This document shows positions 34,459 to 43,479 of a stretch of 55,463 nt of DNA, piece after piece. The notes under the pieces were generated by a model. The model was not told the origin of the DNA. It made no database searches and was given only the letters and a program-made list of their open reading frames with translations. How positions within the stretch are numbered: the stretch's first letter is position 1; every line of letters starts with the position of its first letter. This stretch comes from Peptococcaceae bacterium. GTDB taxonomy: Bacteria > Bacillota > Desulfitobacteriia > Desulfitobacteriales > Syntrophobotulaceae. The position numbers and the translations under genes are program-made. The DNA lies in the NCBI GenBank assembly GCA_009782825.1, contig WRII01000010.1:1-55463 (forward strand), read 5' to 3'.

Positions 34459-35778
34459 TCACACCACCCTCTTGTCAGTGTAAAGAAGCAGCCCCACAGA
34501 AAAAATAGTATCCGTGTGGTCAATATCTACACAACCATTATATTTTTCTACGGATTTTCTGATGTTTTTTAGACCATAACCGTGATCATTATCATCTTTT
34601 AATGTTGATATAGACTTTTCCACCCCAGCTTTGTCTTCCGTGTATTTAACCCTGCCATCAAAGGTGTTGTCCATCTTAATGAAAAGATTCCCTTTGCTGA
34701 ATTTAATAGTCAGCTTAATTATCTTTTCCTCCACCCTTGTCACAGCATCCAGCGCATTATCTAAGAGGTTGCCGATTATGGTTACAATATCGACTATTTC
34801 AATATCAAGTATCGAAGGGACAAACACCTCTACCTCTGGTTTAATATTATCTTCTTTAGCGCTTTTAAGTTTGAAATTAATGATGCTGTCAAAGGCTATG
34901 TTTCCGGTGTCGCTGTAGATATCACTTTCTCCTATATCCCCAAGTAAGCCATTCAGATACTCCACAGCTCTTTTGTTCTCCACAATATAGTCCTTTATCG
35001 CAGCCAAATGTATCTTCATATCATGCCTGGAAGATTTCATCTTCTCCAGGGATTCTTGCATGAGCTGGCATTGGGATAAATAATACTCCTTCTCTCGGGA
35101 GTGCAATGCGGAGTTAATTTTATCTTCATATGCGGCCGAAAGGGTGTCATATATATATATTACTAGAAAATTTGCTCCAATTATAAAAACCATGAAAGAA
35201 AGTTCGAAAATAAGCTCAAGTTCTGGTGCGCTAGAAATCGCTATAGTAGAAATCGCCATAGCCAGTGTTGATCCCGGCACGATAAGAGCAGAAACCCAGA
35301 ACAAGGGTATTGGAATATCTCTTTTTCTAATATCTTTGAAGTGTCTGAAAAAATGCACTATTAGATAGACTAACAAACTTGCGAGCATATATGGCCCGAT
35401 GACATGCTCATTCACATAAACAAGGAGAGAATCAGGGAGTAAGTTAACAAAAAAGTAACAAAGATAAAGTATTATAGTAAACACAACAAAATAAGATACT
35501 GTTGCAACAACCTTCTTTAGCACAGAGGATTCATAATTTAATGAAATTATAAAGAGCGTTAAAAGACGCATGAGCACCGGAAGAAATATCATATGATCTA
35601 GCCAGTCAAAAGACGGCAATCTGATGACAGTCGCCACAGCTAAATAGAACACATACGAAAACGCCATGACCAGGAACGGCGTTCTCCTTTTCTCAAAAAA
35701 AACACCCATAAATTTTGCAATACCAAACATCAAGATAACGTCAGATATAAAGAACAATATAACAATAAGAGGACTCAT
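34459..35778 (-). CDS. AgrC-like sensor histidine kinase (copy 1)
   Basis: A 439-residue paralogue of the next kinase in the operon. It has the same arrangement: N-terminal membrane domain, H-box SRHDMKIHL, N-box NLLDNALDAV and G-box GYGLKNIRKSV. The catalytic halves are very similar; the membrane domains differ more, which would fit different signals feeding one regulator. The ATG at 35778 follows GTGAGG, four bases after the regulator stop. Its stop is four bases before the second kinase. Confidence 0.9.
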   Translation of the reverse strand: MSPLIVILFFISDVILMFGIAKFMGVFFEKRRTPFLVMAFSYVFYLAVATVIRLPSFDWLDHMIFLPVLMRLLTLFIISLNYESSVLKKVVATVSYFVVFTIILYLCYFFVNLLPDSLLVYVNEHVIGPYMLASLLVYLIVHFFRHFKDIRKRDIPIPLFWVSALIVPGSTLAMAISTIAISSAPELELIFELSFMVFIIGANFLVIYIYDTLSAAYEDKINSALHSREKEYYLSQCQLMQESLEKMKSSRHDMKIHLAAIKDYIVENKRAVEYLNGLLGDIGESDIYSDTGNIAFDSIINFKLKSAKEDNIKPEVEVFVPSILDIEIVDIVTIIGNLLDNALDAVTRVEEKIIKLTIKFSKGNLFIKMDNTFDGRVKYTEDKAGVEKSISTLKDDNDHGYGLKNIRKSVEKYNGCVDIDHTDTIFSVGLLLYTDKRVV

Positions 35779-35782
35779 GACC

Positions 35783-36520
35783 TCACATCATTCTCCTTTT
35801 CATGATCTCATAATATCGTGTCCTTACCTCATTTCTCCTGTGTTTGCTGATAGGTAAGGCTGTTCCGCTATCAGCCAAAAGCATGTGATCAAATTTCAAC
35901 GCGGTGATATAATCATAGTTGACAACATAGGAATTGTGAATAAAAAGACAATCGAATCTCTTAAGCTGTTCTTGGTATACCTCTTTTATCGACCCGTAAA
36001 ATTCTTCCTTCCTGCCATCGGCAAGATGAAGCATCAATTTCCTGTCATAACTTTCAAGATAGATGATATCCTTTATCTGCACCTTGAAAGTGTCATGACC
36101 TTTTTTGTATGTGAACTCTCCGGACCATAATCCGGCGATCTTCATGTACATCCTTACGACTTCCTTTATTTTTTCACATTCCAAAGGCTTGATCAGGAAA
36201 TTAAGGGGTTGTATGTCAAACAACTGCAAGGCGTAATTCTTTTCCCATGAAATATAGACGATTGAAGCCATATAGTTTTGATGGGCATCACGGATAAGCC
36301 GCCCCACTTCCACACCATTCATTTCATTTTTTGAAAACTCAATATCCAAGAAAATTAAATCGTAGTGTGCCTTGGTTTCCAGCTTCCGGCAGAGTTCTTC
36401 CCCTGAAAAGAAAACGTCAATTTCATGCGTGATATTGAGTTCATCAAATATGGTTATCAAGATTCGTTCCAATTCCGCGCCTATTTTTACTTCATCATCA
36501 CATATAGCAACGATTACCAT
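35783..36520 (-). CDS. LytTR-family response regulator
   Basis: A 245-residue AgrA/LytR-type regulator. The receiver domain has the acidic pair Asp8-Asp9, the phosphoacceptor Asp59 (IFLDIEF) and Lys111 (LIKPLE). The C-terminal LytTR DNA-binding domain starts near 145 (YLESYDRKLMLHLADG) and ends with the SKHRRNEVRTRY pattern. It heads a three-gene operon with the two kinases. Its promoter carries a tandem LytTR site, so positive autoregulation is likely. The same site may serve the divergent membrane-protein gene at 36833. Confidence 0.93.
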   Translation of the reverse strand: MVIVAICDDEVKIGAELERILITIFDELNITHEIDVFFSGEELCRKLETKAHYDLIFLDIEFSKNEMNGVEVGRLIRDAHQNYMASIVYISWEKNYALQLFDIQPLNFLIKPLECEKIKEVVRMYMKIAGLWSGEFTYKKGHDTFKVQIKDIIYLESYDRKLMLHLADGRKEEFYGSIKEVYQEQLKRFDCLFIHNSYVVNYDYITALKFDHMLLADSGTALPISKHRRNEVRTRYYEIMKRRMM

Positions 36521-36577
36521 AAAAGGACTCGCCTCCTGCTTCGTTGTTTCATGGCTTCACATGATTTCATGCGCTTT

Positions 36578-36606
36578 ATTTTATCATTCATACGACTCAA
36601 AAACAA
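36578..36606 (-). promoter_or_regulatory. Putative promoter of the LytTR two-component operon
   Basis: On the minus strand TTGTTT (36601-36606) and TAAAAT (36578-36583) are spaced by 17 bases, about 58 bases before the regulator ATG. The -35 hexamer is poor, as expected for an activated promoter. Confidence 0.55.
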
Positions 36607-36614
36607 TTCTCCCG

Positions 36615-36656
36615 CCCAATTACCGCAAAAACTCGCCCAGTTACTGCAAGTTCTCG
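36615..36656. promoter_or_regulatory. Tandem LytTR-regulator binding sites
   Basis: Two contiguous 21-bp direct repeats (36615-36635 and 36636-36656) agree at 16 of 21 positions. Each begins CCCA(A/G)TTAC, which fits the LytTR half-site. A 21-bp period puts both on one DNA face. The proximal copy ends nine bases before the -35 of the regulator promoter, the usual activating position. A separate palindrome, ATTGCAA-N3-TTGCAAT, lies at 36705-36721. The rest of the 312-base gap 36521-36832 shows no gene. Confidence 0.7.
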
Positions 36657-36832
36657 CAGGGGAGAAATACCCTGGTAGGATTATGGCATGACAGAGGATA
36701 CCGCATTGCAAATATTGCAATAGTTCAAGTATTCAAGCGTTTTTCACAACTTGGGTGCACACAATGAGTGGAAAATGTATGAATAAAGAATAAATATGTT
36801 GAAATTAATCATTATGAGGAGGTTTTTGGGTT

Positions 36833-37261
36833 ATGAATACTGCGCGGGGACAAAAATTACTATCAAGTTCGGGAGTTTTACTCGTTGTATTCGGATTGAT
36901 TACTGTCGCAATACTAGTTTGGGCATTAATCAAAACCGGTTCGGATTCAGAATGGGGCGTTGTTGATGTTATAGGAGTTGTTCTATGGATCCTGTCTGGC
37001 GGACTCGCTATCGTTACGGGGGTTTTAGGGATCAGGAATTGCAAGCTGCCGGAGAAGGCACAGCAATGCTTAATTATGGGCAGCGGTCTTATAGTATCCA
37101 TGCTTGCTCTAAGTAGTCTTGCCCTAGTGTTTGCCCGTGAAGATCTAGGAGCACTTGAAGATACTGTAGGATTTGCCGTGTTCTCTCTTGTGGCATTAAT
37201 CGTCCCTGTGCTGTACCTGATTGGAGCCATACAGAATAAGAAGTCATTGGATCAAGGATAA
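36833..37261 (+). CDS. Small four-helix membrane protein
   Basis: A 142-residue protein with four hydrophobic segments (about 12-35, 46-70, 83-105 and 115-137) and almost no loops. I recognise no family. A GGAGG lies ten bases before the ATG. It is divergent from the LytTR operon and shares the upstream region holding the LytTR sites, so it is a candidate target or signal partner of that system (inference). It ends before a good terminator. Confidence 0.75.
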   Translation: MNTARGQKLLSSSGVLLVVFGLITVAILVWALIKTGSDSEWGVVDVIGVVLWILSGGLAIVTGVLGIRNCKLPEKAQQCLIMGSGLIVSMLALSSLALVFAREDLGALEDTVGFAVFSLVALIVPVLYLIGAIQNKKSLDQG

Positions 37262-37295
37262 AACAGCACATCATCATCACGGGAATCTATTTCAA

Positions 37296-37340
37296 AAATG
37301 GCTGCACCCTTCTATTGTTAAGGGTTGCAGCCATTTATTT
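37296..37340 (+). terminator. Terminator after the four-helix membrane protein gene
   Basis: A long imperfect stem (37296-37311 with 37320-37336, one bulged base) with an eight-base loop, followed by a T-rich stretch. It separates the membrane protein gene from the MoxR operon. Confidence 0.8.
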
Positions 37341-37476
37341 CTGTTATTTTCTGTTATTTTCTATTATTTTCCATTATCTTTCACTATCTCTTATGATAGA
37401 CTGTCTTTCCAAGCACAAATATGATACACTATCCCTGACGTATGGTTTTTATCTAGTAAGAGAGGGAGCGAGATTC

Positions 37477-38577
37477 TTGTCAGAGCAAGCCCTGCAAAAA
37501 GAGAAAATTCAAGATCAATGGAAATACACAACCCATCCCCAGTCCGAATCCAAAACCCAGCTCTATATCCCAGATCCAGACGGCGATGTTGGGAACAGCC
37601 CTGCTATCTCCCAATACGAACTCTACAAAAGCGTAGAACTCATCAATAAAATCCAAGTCTACTACAAAGAAAGGATCGTCGGCCAAGAAAGACTTTCCCA
37701 ATCCCTGCTCACCGCCTGTATGTCCAATGGCCATATCCTGCTCGAATCCGTTCCCGGACTGGCAAAAACGCGGGCAGCCAGAGTCCTCACAGAATGCGTA
37801 TCCGGCACATTTTCCCGGATCCAATGCACACCAGACCTCCTGCCCAGCGATATTATCGGCACGCAAATCTTCAACTACGCCAACAATACCTTTGAAACCA
37901 GGCAAGGCCCCGTACACGCCAACTTCGTCCTGCTCGACGAAATCAACCGCTCCAGTGCCAAGACCCAAAGCGCCATGCTGGAAGCCATGCAAGAACATCA
38001 GACCAGCATAGGCGGCGTACCTTATAAAATGCCGAATATCTTCATCGTCATCGCCACACAAAACCCCATTGAACAAGAAGGAACCTACCCCCTCGCCGAA
38101 GCCCAGCTCGACCGCTTCCTCCTCAAAGAAAAACTCGATTACCCCAACATACACGAAGAACTCGAAATCCTTAACCGCATAGAACAAGACGCCTTCGCCA
38201 AAGCCTCTCCCGTCCTGAGCCTCAGCGACATGAGTTTCCTTCAGCACATCACCAAAAAAGTATACGTCGATGACGCCATCAAACACTACATTGTCAATAT
38301 CATCCAAGCCACCCGGCACCCCCAGTCCTGGCCGCATAAAGAACTCTCCCAATATGTGACCTTAGGGTCAAGCCCCCGAGGCGCTATCGCGCTGATGGAA
38401 GCCGCCAAAGCCATGGCCCTCATCATGGGCAGAACCTATGCCACCCCCGACGACGTCAAGCACATGCGCCACAGCGTCTTGCGACATAGAATCGCCCTCA
38501 ATTACGCCGCCATTGCTGACGGCGTCAGTGTCGAAACCATCATAGACGCCCTATTTGGCGCCATCCTTGCGCCATGA
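37477..38577 (+). CDS. MoxR-family AAA+ ATPase
   Basis: A 366-residue AAA+ ATPase that acts as a chaperone-like factor with VWA proteins. Walker A is SVPGLAKT (91-98), Walker B is NFVLLDEIN (149-157) and the sensor I region reads IVIATQNPIEQEGTYPL, all MoxR-typical. I choose TTG at 37477, with GAGGGAG eight bases upstream; the longer frame from 37315 begins in the upstream terminator and codes an implausible hydrophobic leader. It is first of six overlapping genes (MoxR, DUF58, DUF4381-like, VWA, VWA, TPR), the arrangement of Bacteroides aerotolerance (Bat) loci. Confidence 0.92.
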   Translation: MSEQALQKEKIQDQWKYTTHPQSESKTQLYIPDPDGDVGNSPAISQYELYKSVELINKIQVYYKERIVGQERLSQSLLTACMSNGHILLESVPGLAKTRAARVLTECVSGTFSRIQCTPDLLPSDIIGTQIFNYANNTFETRQGPVHANFVLLDEINRSSAKTQSAMLEAMQEHQTSIGGVPYKMPNIFIVIATQNPIEQEGTYPLAEAQLDRFLLKEKLDYPNIHEELEILNRIEQDAFAKASPVLSLSDMSFLQHITKKVYVDDAIKHYIVNIIQATRHPQSWPHKELSQYVTLGSSPRGAIALMEAAKAMALIMGRTYATPDDVKHMRHSVLRHRIALNYAAIADGVSVETIIDALFGAILAP

Positions 38578-39455
38578 TGATAAAAAACTACATCACACAC
38601 ATCAGAGCCAATATATCCCTCTACGCCAGCCACAAAACCGCCAATATCCTCGACGGCACATACAAATCCATCTACCAAGGCAGAAACATGGATTTTGATG
38701 ACCTAAGAGAGTACATTGCAGGCGACGACATCAAAGACATTGACTGGAAATCCTCCGCCCGCAGCGGCGCCATCCTCATTAAAAAAAGCCATATAGAAAA
38801 AAAACACAATATCCTGCTTGTGCTGGACACCGGCCCAAAAATGCTGGCTGATACCCAGGCCGGCCAGTCCAAAGCAGACATCGCCCTGATGACCGCCGGC
38901 ACCTTCGCCTATTTCGCCCACAAAAATGGAGACTATGTAGGCGCCATCTACAGCCAAGACACCCATTCCCTGATTCTGCACCCCCTGAAGAACACCCTTT
39001 ATAACCTGGAACACATCCTCCACACCTACGCCACAGACCTTGGCCGTCCCCCCTCCCGCTCCCTGGACATGATCCTTGACCATATCAGCGCCACCATGAC
39101 CCGAAAAATGATCCTTTTCATCCTCACCGACCTCGCCAGCCTAGAGAGCGTCCAAGACCGCACCTTAAAAAAAATATCCCTCCGCCACGATACCCTCATC
39201 GTCACCCTCATCGATGGAGATATGAGCGGAGACACCCCCTACAACATGGATCATAACCACTATATCCCGCCCCTCTTTTCACAAAACCCCCAGCTGCACG
39301 CCCTCGACCACCACATCAAATCCCAGATATACGCCGCCTGCGTGAAAAAATTGATCCCCTATAAGATCTCCACTGTCACCATAAATACCCGCCAGGAAAT
39401 TCCCCGGAGACTCATCGATTTACTGGAAAGGCACAGACATGCACACATCCGTTGA
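38574..39455 (+). CDS. DUF58-domain protein
   Basis: A 293-residue protein of the family that always accompanies MoxR. The signature FDDLREYIAGDDIKDIDWKSSARSG lies near residues 41-65, with a VWA-like remainder (LLVLDTGPKM resembles a MIDAS strand). No membrane segment is visible, unlike many longer DUF58 proteins. It overlaps the MoxR gene by four bases and the next gene by 17, so translation is coupled. Confidence 0.9.
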   Translation: MMIKNYITHIRANISLYASHKTANILDGTYKSIYQGRNMDFDDLREYIAGDDIKDIDWKSSARSGAILIKKSHIEKKHNILLVLDTGPKMLADTQAGQSKADIALMTAGTFAYFAHKNGDYVGAIYSQDTHSLILHPLKNTLYNLEHILHTYATDLGRPPSRSLDMILDHISATMTRKMILFILTDLASLESVQDRTLKKISLRHDTLIVTLIDGDMSGDTPYNMDHNHYIPPLFSQNPQLHALDHHIKSQIYAACVKKLIPYKISTVTINTRQEIPRRLIDLLERHRHAHIR

Positions 39456-39912
39456 CCTTCAAGATCCCTTTTCCTACTCCCTCTACCCCCTGATAGGCGT
39501 AGCCCTGCTCCTCCTGCTGCTCACCCTTTATTTCCTCCTCCGCGCCCTCAAGAAACGACGCAAACAGCACGCCATCCCCGACACCATTCCTCCGACTCCG
39601 CTCCAGACCCTCGCCGCCCTCCAAGACAAATACCTCAGCCAACTCGACGCCATCGCCGCAAAACTGAGCCAGGAAAAACCCTCCGCAAGAAAAGCTTACC
39701 AGGATCTAAGCCTGACCATACGCTTTTTTGTCGATGAAGTTACCCATATCAAAGTTCAGTATTGCACACTCCAGGATATTGAGAAATTGAACATGCCCAT
39801 TCTGCACGAATTGATGCAGGACTATTACGCCCCCGAGTTTTCCGAACACACCTTGGGAAATATCCACGCCTCCCTAGAAAAAACCAGAGAGGTTATAAAA
39901 AAATGGCACTGA
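39439..39912 (+). CDS. DUF4381-like membrane-anchored protein
   Basis: A 157-residue protein with one N-terminal membrane helix (about 15-38) followed by Lys/Arg-rich residues and a helical cytoplasmic part. Position between DUF58 and the first VWA gene, and the topology, match the DUF4381 proteins of MoxR operons; sequence similarity alone is not strong enough for me to be sure. It overlaps its neighbours by 17 and 10 bases. Confidence 0.7.
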   Translation: MHTSVDLQDPFSYSLYPLIGVALLLLLLTLYFLLRALKKRRKQHAIPDTIPPTPLQTLAALQDKYLSQLDAIAAKLSQEKPSARKAYQDLSLTIRFFVDEVTHIKVQYCTLQDIEKLNMPILHELMQDYYAPEFSEHTLGNIHASLEKTREVIKKWH

Positions 39913-40919
39913 TCTATCCCCTCATCCTCGCCATAGGCGCGCCTTTCCTGATCCTGCTGCTTATCTTTTTATCCCTGCGCAAAAAAAGAACCCCCGTTCC
40001 CTATACAGAAGGTAAAAAAGTAGCCAATACACACTATATCACCAATACGCCTCACTATAGACGTCTTATGACAAGATACAAAATCCTCTCCCTTTGCATG
40101 TTAGGACTATGTGCCCTCAGCATCCTCCTCTGCCTTTGGCTGTCAGCCAGACCCGCCCAGAAAGAACTCGTGACCTCCCCCATCCACAATCGAGATATCT
40201 TTTTGTGCATGGACGTCTCCAGCTCCCTGGATGACGTCAACAGCAAACTGGTAGAACGGCTCAAAGAATTGGTAAAAAGCCTGCAAGGCGAACGCTTCGG
40301 TATTGCCGTCTTTAACACCACCTCTATCCTGCTGGTTCCCTTAACCGATGACTATGAGTATGTCCTCGAAACCTTAGATACCATCTCCAATGGCCTGAAG
40401 TACCCTTTCTCCGGTTCCCAACGAAAATTGGATTGGGCATATGTTCATGAAGGCGTCATCACAGGCAACGAGGAAAGAGGAAGCTCCTTGATCGGTGACG
40501 GACTCGCGTCCTGCGTCTCTTACTTTTCCGGCCCGGAAGACGACAGAACACGCATCATCATCTTTTCCACAGACAACATTCTGGAAGGCACACCCATCGT
40601 CACCTTGCCCCAGGCCGCCGAAATCGCGAAGAGACATCATGTCACCGTTTACGGCATAGCCCCTCATGACCTGGGGAAAGAACGCCCAGAGTGCGCCCCG
40701 GAATTGAAAAAAGCCGTCGAAGCCACCGGCGGAACCCTATACATCGAAAACACATCCTCAAGAATCTCCAATATTATTAACTCCATAGAACAGACGCAAA
40801 AAACCCTGCTGGAAGGTCCCCAAGAAACAAGAATCGTGGATAAGCCCCTCCTCCCCCTGGTCGCCCTCACCCTCTCCTTACTCGCCCTGTTCCTGCTGAT
40901 CAGAAAGGCAGGCGTATGA
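39903..40919 (+). CDS. VWA-domain membrane protein, BatA-like
   Basis: A 338-residue protein with two N-terminal helices, a von Willebrand factor A domain and a C-terminal helix. The metal-ion-dependent adhesion site is DVSSS (Asp104, Ser106, Ser108), and a later FSTDN supplies another acidic loop. The VWA domain between helices 2 and 3 should face the outside. With the next gene it forms the BatA/BatB pair. It overlaps its neighbours by 10 and 4 bases. Confidence 0.9.
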   Translation: MALIYPLILAIGAPFLILLLIFLSLRKKRTPVPYTEGKKVANTHYITNTPHYRRLMTRYKILSLCMLGLCALSILLCLWLSARPAQKELVTSPIHNRDIFLCMDVSSSLDDVNSKLVERLKELVKSLQGERFGIAVFNTTSILLVPLTDDYEYVLETLDTISNGLKYPFSGSQRKLDWAYVHEGVITGNEERGSSLIGDGLASCVSYFSGPEDDRTRIIIFSTDNILEGTPIVTLPQAAEIAKRHHVTVYGIAPHDLGKERPECAPELKKAVEATGGTLYIENTSSRISNIINSIEQTQKTLLEGPQETRIVDKPLLPLVALTLSLLALFLLIRKAGV

Positions 40920-41983
40920 TGTCAGATCTCATCATCACTCCTCTCCTCCCCTTGTGGCTCATGAGTTCTCTCTGTCTGATTTTGCTTGCACTGTTAACAG
41001 TGTCCTTCCGCAAAACACTCTCTCTCAAAAAAACCACCCCCTTCAGCCTCCTGCGACGCATCCTCATGATCGTTCTCCTCTTTGTCATCAACCTGAAAAT
41101 CATGGTCCCCGCTCCAGCCGCCGGAGTTGAGGTATACATCACAGAAAACAACTTAGACGTCCTGTTTGTCATAGATACCACCCTCAGCATGCTCGCCGAA
41201 GACTCCCGGCAAACATCGCAAATGGATGAACAGACCACAGCACCCGCCACAGTACCCGAACCCGTTCCCCGGCTTACCGCGGCCAAAAAAGACTGCCTCT
41301 CCATCATAGATCACCTGCAGGGAGCCAATTTTTCTGTGATCACCTTCAACAATAGGGCTCAACGCCTCACCCCCTACACAAAAGATATCAGCTCAATTAA
41401 ATCAGCCATCAATTCTCTGCAAATTATGGACGAATTCTACGCCAGAGGAAGCTCCTTAAACGTACCCCTGGACGAGATCCTGAATTCCTTAGAAGCCTCC
41501 TCTCGCAAGGCAGAAAGAGTCAGAATCATCTTCTTTATCAGTGATGGAGAAATCACCAATGGCGATACACTGCTCTCTTTTGCCAAGACCCAAGCATATA
41601 TTGATAGCGGCGCCGTTTTGGGCTATGGAACATCTCAAGGCGGCAAGATGAAAGTCAAAAGCAAATATGCCGAAAATGCTGAGGATGCCGACGCAGAGCC
41701 CTACCTGCAAGACCAATCTCAGCGTCCGTACACTGACGCCATATCTCACATGGATGAAACCACCCTCAAAAGCATCGCCCAAGACATGGGAATTGCCTAT
41801 ATCCACATGGACACACCCGCCAACATTGATTACAAAATCCAGGAAATCAAACAACAGATTGTAAACACACCTGTAAGCCGGCTCAGCCATTCCCATAGAG
41901 ATATCTATTATGTATTCGCTCTGCCCCTGGCCTTGCTGCTCATCTATGAACTCATCTTCTTAAGAAGGAGACTGTTCCTATGA
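40916..41983 (+). CDS. VWA-domain membrane protein, BatB-like
   Basis: A 355-residue paralogue in layout of the preceding protein: two N-terminal helices, a VWA domain and a C-terminal helix. The adhesion site reads DTTLS (Asp87, Thr89, Ser91), with Thr in place of the first Ser, and the third loop reads FISDGEITNGD. An insertion with PATVPEPVPR lies just after the first loop. Overlaps of four bases on both sides mark a tightly coupled operon. Confidence 0.9.
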   Translation: MMSDLIITPLLPLWLMSSLCLILLALLTVSFRKTLSLKKTTPFSLLRRILMIVLLFVINLKIMVPAPAAGVEVYITENNLDVLFVIDTTLSMLAEDSRQTSQMDEQTTAPATVPEPVPRLTAAKKDCLSIIDHLQGANFSVITFNNRAQRLTPYTKDISSIKSAINSLQIMDEFYARGSSLNVPLDEILNSLEASSRKAERVRIIFFISDGEITNGDTLLSFAKTQAYIDSGAVLGYGTSQGGKMKVKSKYAENAEDADAEPYLQDQSQRPYTDAISHMDETTLKSIAQDMGIAYIHMDTPANIDYKIQEIKQQIVNTPVSRLSHSHRDIYYVFALPLALLLIYELIFLRRRLFL

Positions 41984-42810
41984 AAAGAATTCTCTCTCAT
42001 CCCCGTCTCATTCGTATCGCGCTTATCATATTGACTCTGCTGCTTTTTCTGACGTTCGGCAAGCTCCTGATCACCTTTGTCCTCAATGAAAACTTTATTG
42101 CCAAATATCATCAGGGCCATTTCGACCCCAACGCTGCCAAAGGTCTTTTTTTCGAGCCGGTATCCTTTAACGAGCCAGTGTCCTTCAATAAGTTGATATC
42201 ATCGATCTTGAACTGGCCGGAATCCTATATTGCCCCTTACAATTATGGCAATGTCTTGTATCATCATAATGATTTTGACGGAGCCATCGACGCCTATCGG
42301 CAAGCTTTAGCGCTCCATCCTCCAGATGATAAAGAGTGTGCGATCCGTATTAATCTGGCTTTGGCTATGTTGAAAAAAATCAAGGAAGATGATATAAAAA
42401 ATATAAAAGACATAGATGAAGCCCTATCAATTTTACACGACGCCAAAGAAGAACTATTCCAGCATCAAGACGGCTGTGCCCATCGGGAAGATAACAACGG
42501 CCACAGCCCGACCGCAGAACAGTTAAAGGCTGACATAGAGAAAAAAGAAGAGGAATTGCGCGAGAAAAAGAAACAACTGCAAGAGCAGCAACAAAATGAT
42601 CCTTCTGAATCAGAAGAAGAAACACCGGAAGAACGAGAAAAACGAGAACGGGAACAGCGTGAAAGAGAAGAGCAGGAAAAATATAATGACTTGGAAAAAG
42701 AGCTCCAAGAGATACAAGAAGGCGCCAATGAAGAAAGACAAGAGGATCTTGAACGTTCTAGAAACATCTATGGAGGCAGATCCGGCTCTTATGGAGGGAA
42801 GAAATGGTGA
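41980..42810 (+). CDS. TPR and coiled-coil protein, BatC-like
   Basis: A 276-residue protein. An N-terminal membrane helix (about 10-32) is followed by a TPR-like pair (YIAPYNYGNVLYHHNDFDGAIDAYRQALALHP). From about residue 185 it is a highly charged Glu/Lys/Arg coiled coil, ending in a Gly/Ser-rich tip. As in BatC proteins, the TPR part may hold the VWA partners. It is the last gene of the operon. Confidence 0.85.
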   Translation: MKRILSHPRLIRIALIILTLLLFLTFGKLLITFVLNENFIAKYHQGHFDPNAAKGLFFEPVSFNEPVSFNKLISSILNWPESYIAPYNYGNVLYHHNDFDGAIDAYRQALALHPPDDKECAIRINLALAMLKKIKEDDIKNIKDIDEALSILHDAKEELFQHQDGCAHREDNNGHSPTAEQLKADIEKKEEELREKKKQLQEQQQNDPSESEEETPEEREKREREQREREEQEKYNDLEKELQEIQEGANEERQEDLERSRNIYGGRSGSYGGKKW

Positions 42811-42915
42811 CAATCCGCTTATAGATACTTGATCAATAGCCAACCTGATCGGCACAGGCGGCTTCCGACTTTCGGAGCCGCCGTTTCCTTTGCTTTGCTG
42901 TAAACGTCGCAAGAG

Positions 42916-42958
42916 GTGTAGGGGTGTGTGTAGGGGTGTGTGGGTGTGTGTAGGGGTG
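42916..42958 (+). repeat. GT-rich tract with four G runs
   Basis: A short minisatellite built from GGGGTGTGTGTA units. Four runs of three or four G are spaced by five to eight bases, a pattern compatible with a G-quadruplex on the plus strand. It directly abuts the first copy of the 57-bp direct repeat. The 414-base gap 42811-43224 holds these two elements and no gene. Confidence 0.7.
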
Positions 42959-43011
42959 TATATTATTATTGCATAATTTATGATACAATTGGGATGAGAC
43001 CACAGGGCGCG
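42955..43011 (+). repeat. 57-bp direct repeat, copy 1
   Basis: First of three copies. It begins GGTG and contains a 39-base core starting at 42961 that is identical in all three. The core includes the imperfect palindrome ATTGCATAA-T-TTATG-ATA-CAAT. It precedes an intact PIN toxin-antitoxin pair by about 210 bases. Confidence 0.9.
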
Positions 43012-43224
43012 AAGGGGCAAGGGACAATGGTGTGCAGATGCTTCCTCAGAAACGGTTGAAAATTACTGTTGGATCTCTGTTGACATATTGGCATCCCATG
43101 GCCTCCGCTGAGAAGTTGCATGTACTGATGCAGAGTGAGCGAAAATTGTCTTGTAAGTGAACAATCGGAGTAGTACAATAAAGATATCAAAAAGACTTGT
43201 TAAGATAGAAAGGAAACCATGCAC

Positions 43225-43479
43225 ATGACAAAGCTGAAACAACAAGCTGTTGAAATGATTCAGGATGTTCCTGATGATAAAATGTCTTATGTGATAGATA
43301 TGTTAAAATGGATAAATAACCTTCTTAATGACAGAAACCCTGTTGCCCCAGGAAATGTTGCTGATGTATTTGATGCATGGGAAGGATTTAAGAAATATAA
43401 AGGAATTGTTCATTTTGATATAGATGAAAAGCTTGAGTTGGCAAAGGCAAGGGATGAAAAACATGCGAATTTTGATTGA
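43225..43479 (+). CDS. VapB-like antitoxin
   Basis: An 84-residue acidic protein (MTKLKQQAVEMIQDVPDDKM at the start) with a helical N-terminal half and a C-terminal DEKLELAKARDEKHANFD that fits antitoxins of PIN toxins. ATGs at 43219 and 43225 share the ribosome binding site AAAGGA; the second has better spacing. It overlaps the toxin gene by 17 bases, the usual layout of a toxin-antitoxin operon. Confidence 0.75.
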   Translation: MTKLKQQAVEMIQDVPDDKMSYVIDMLKWINNLLNDRNPVAPGNVADVFDAWEGFKKYKGIVHFDIDEKLELAKARDEKHANFD

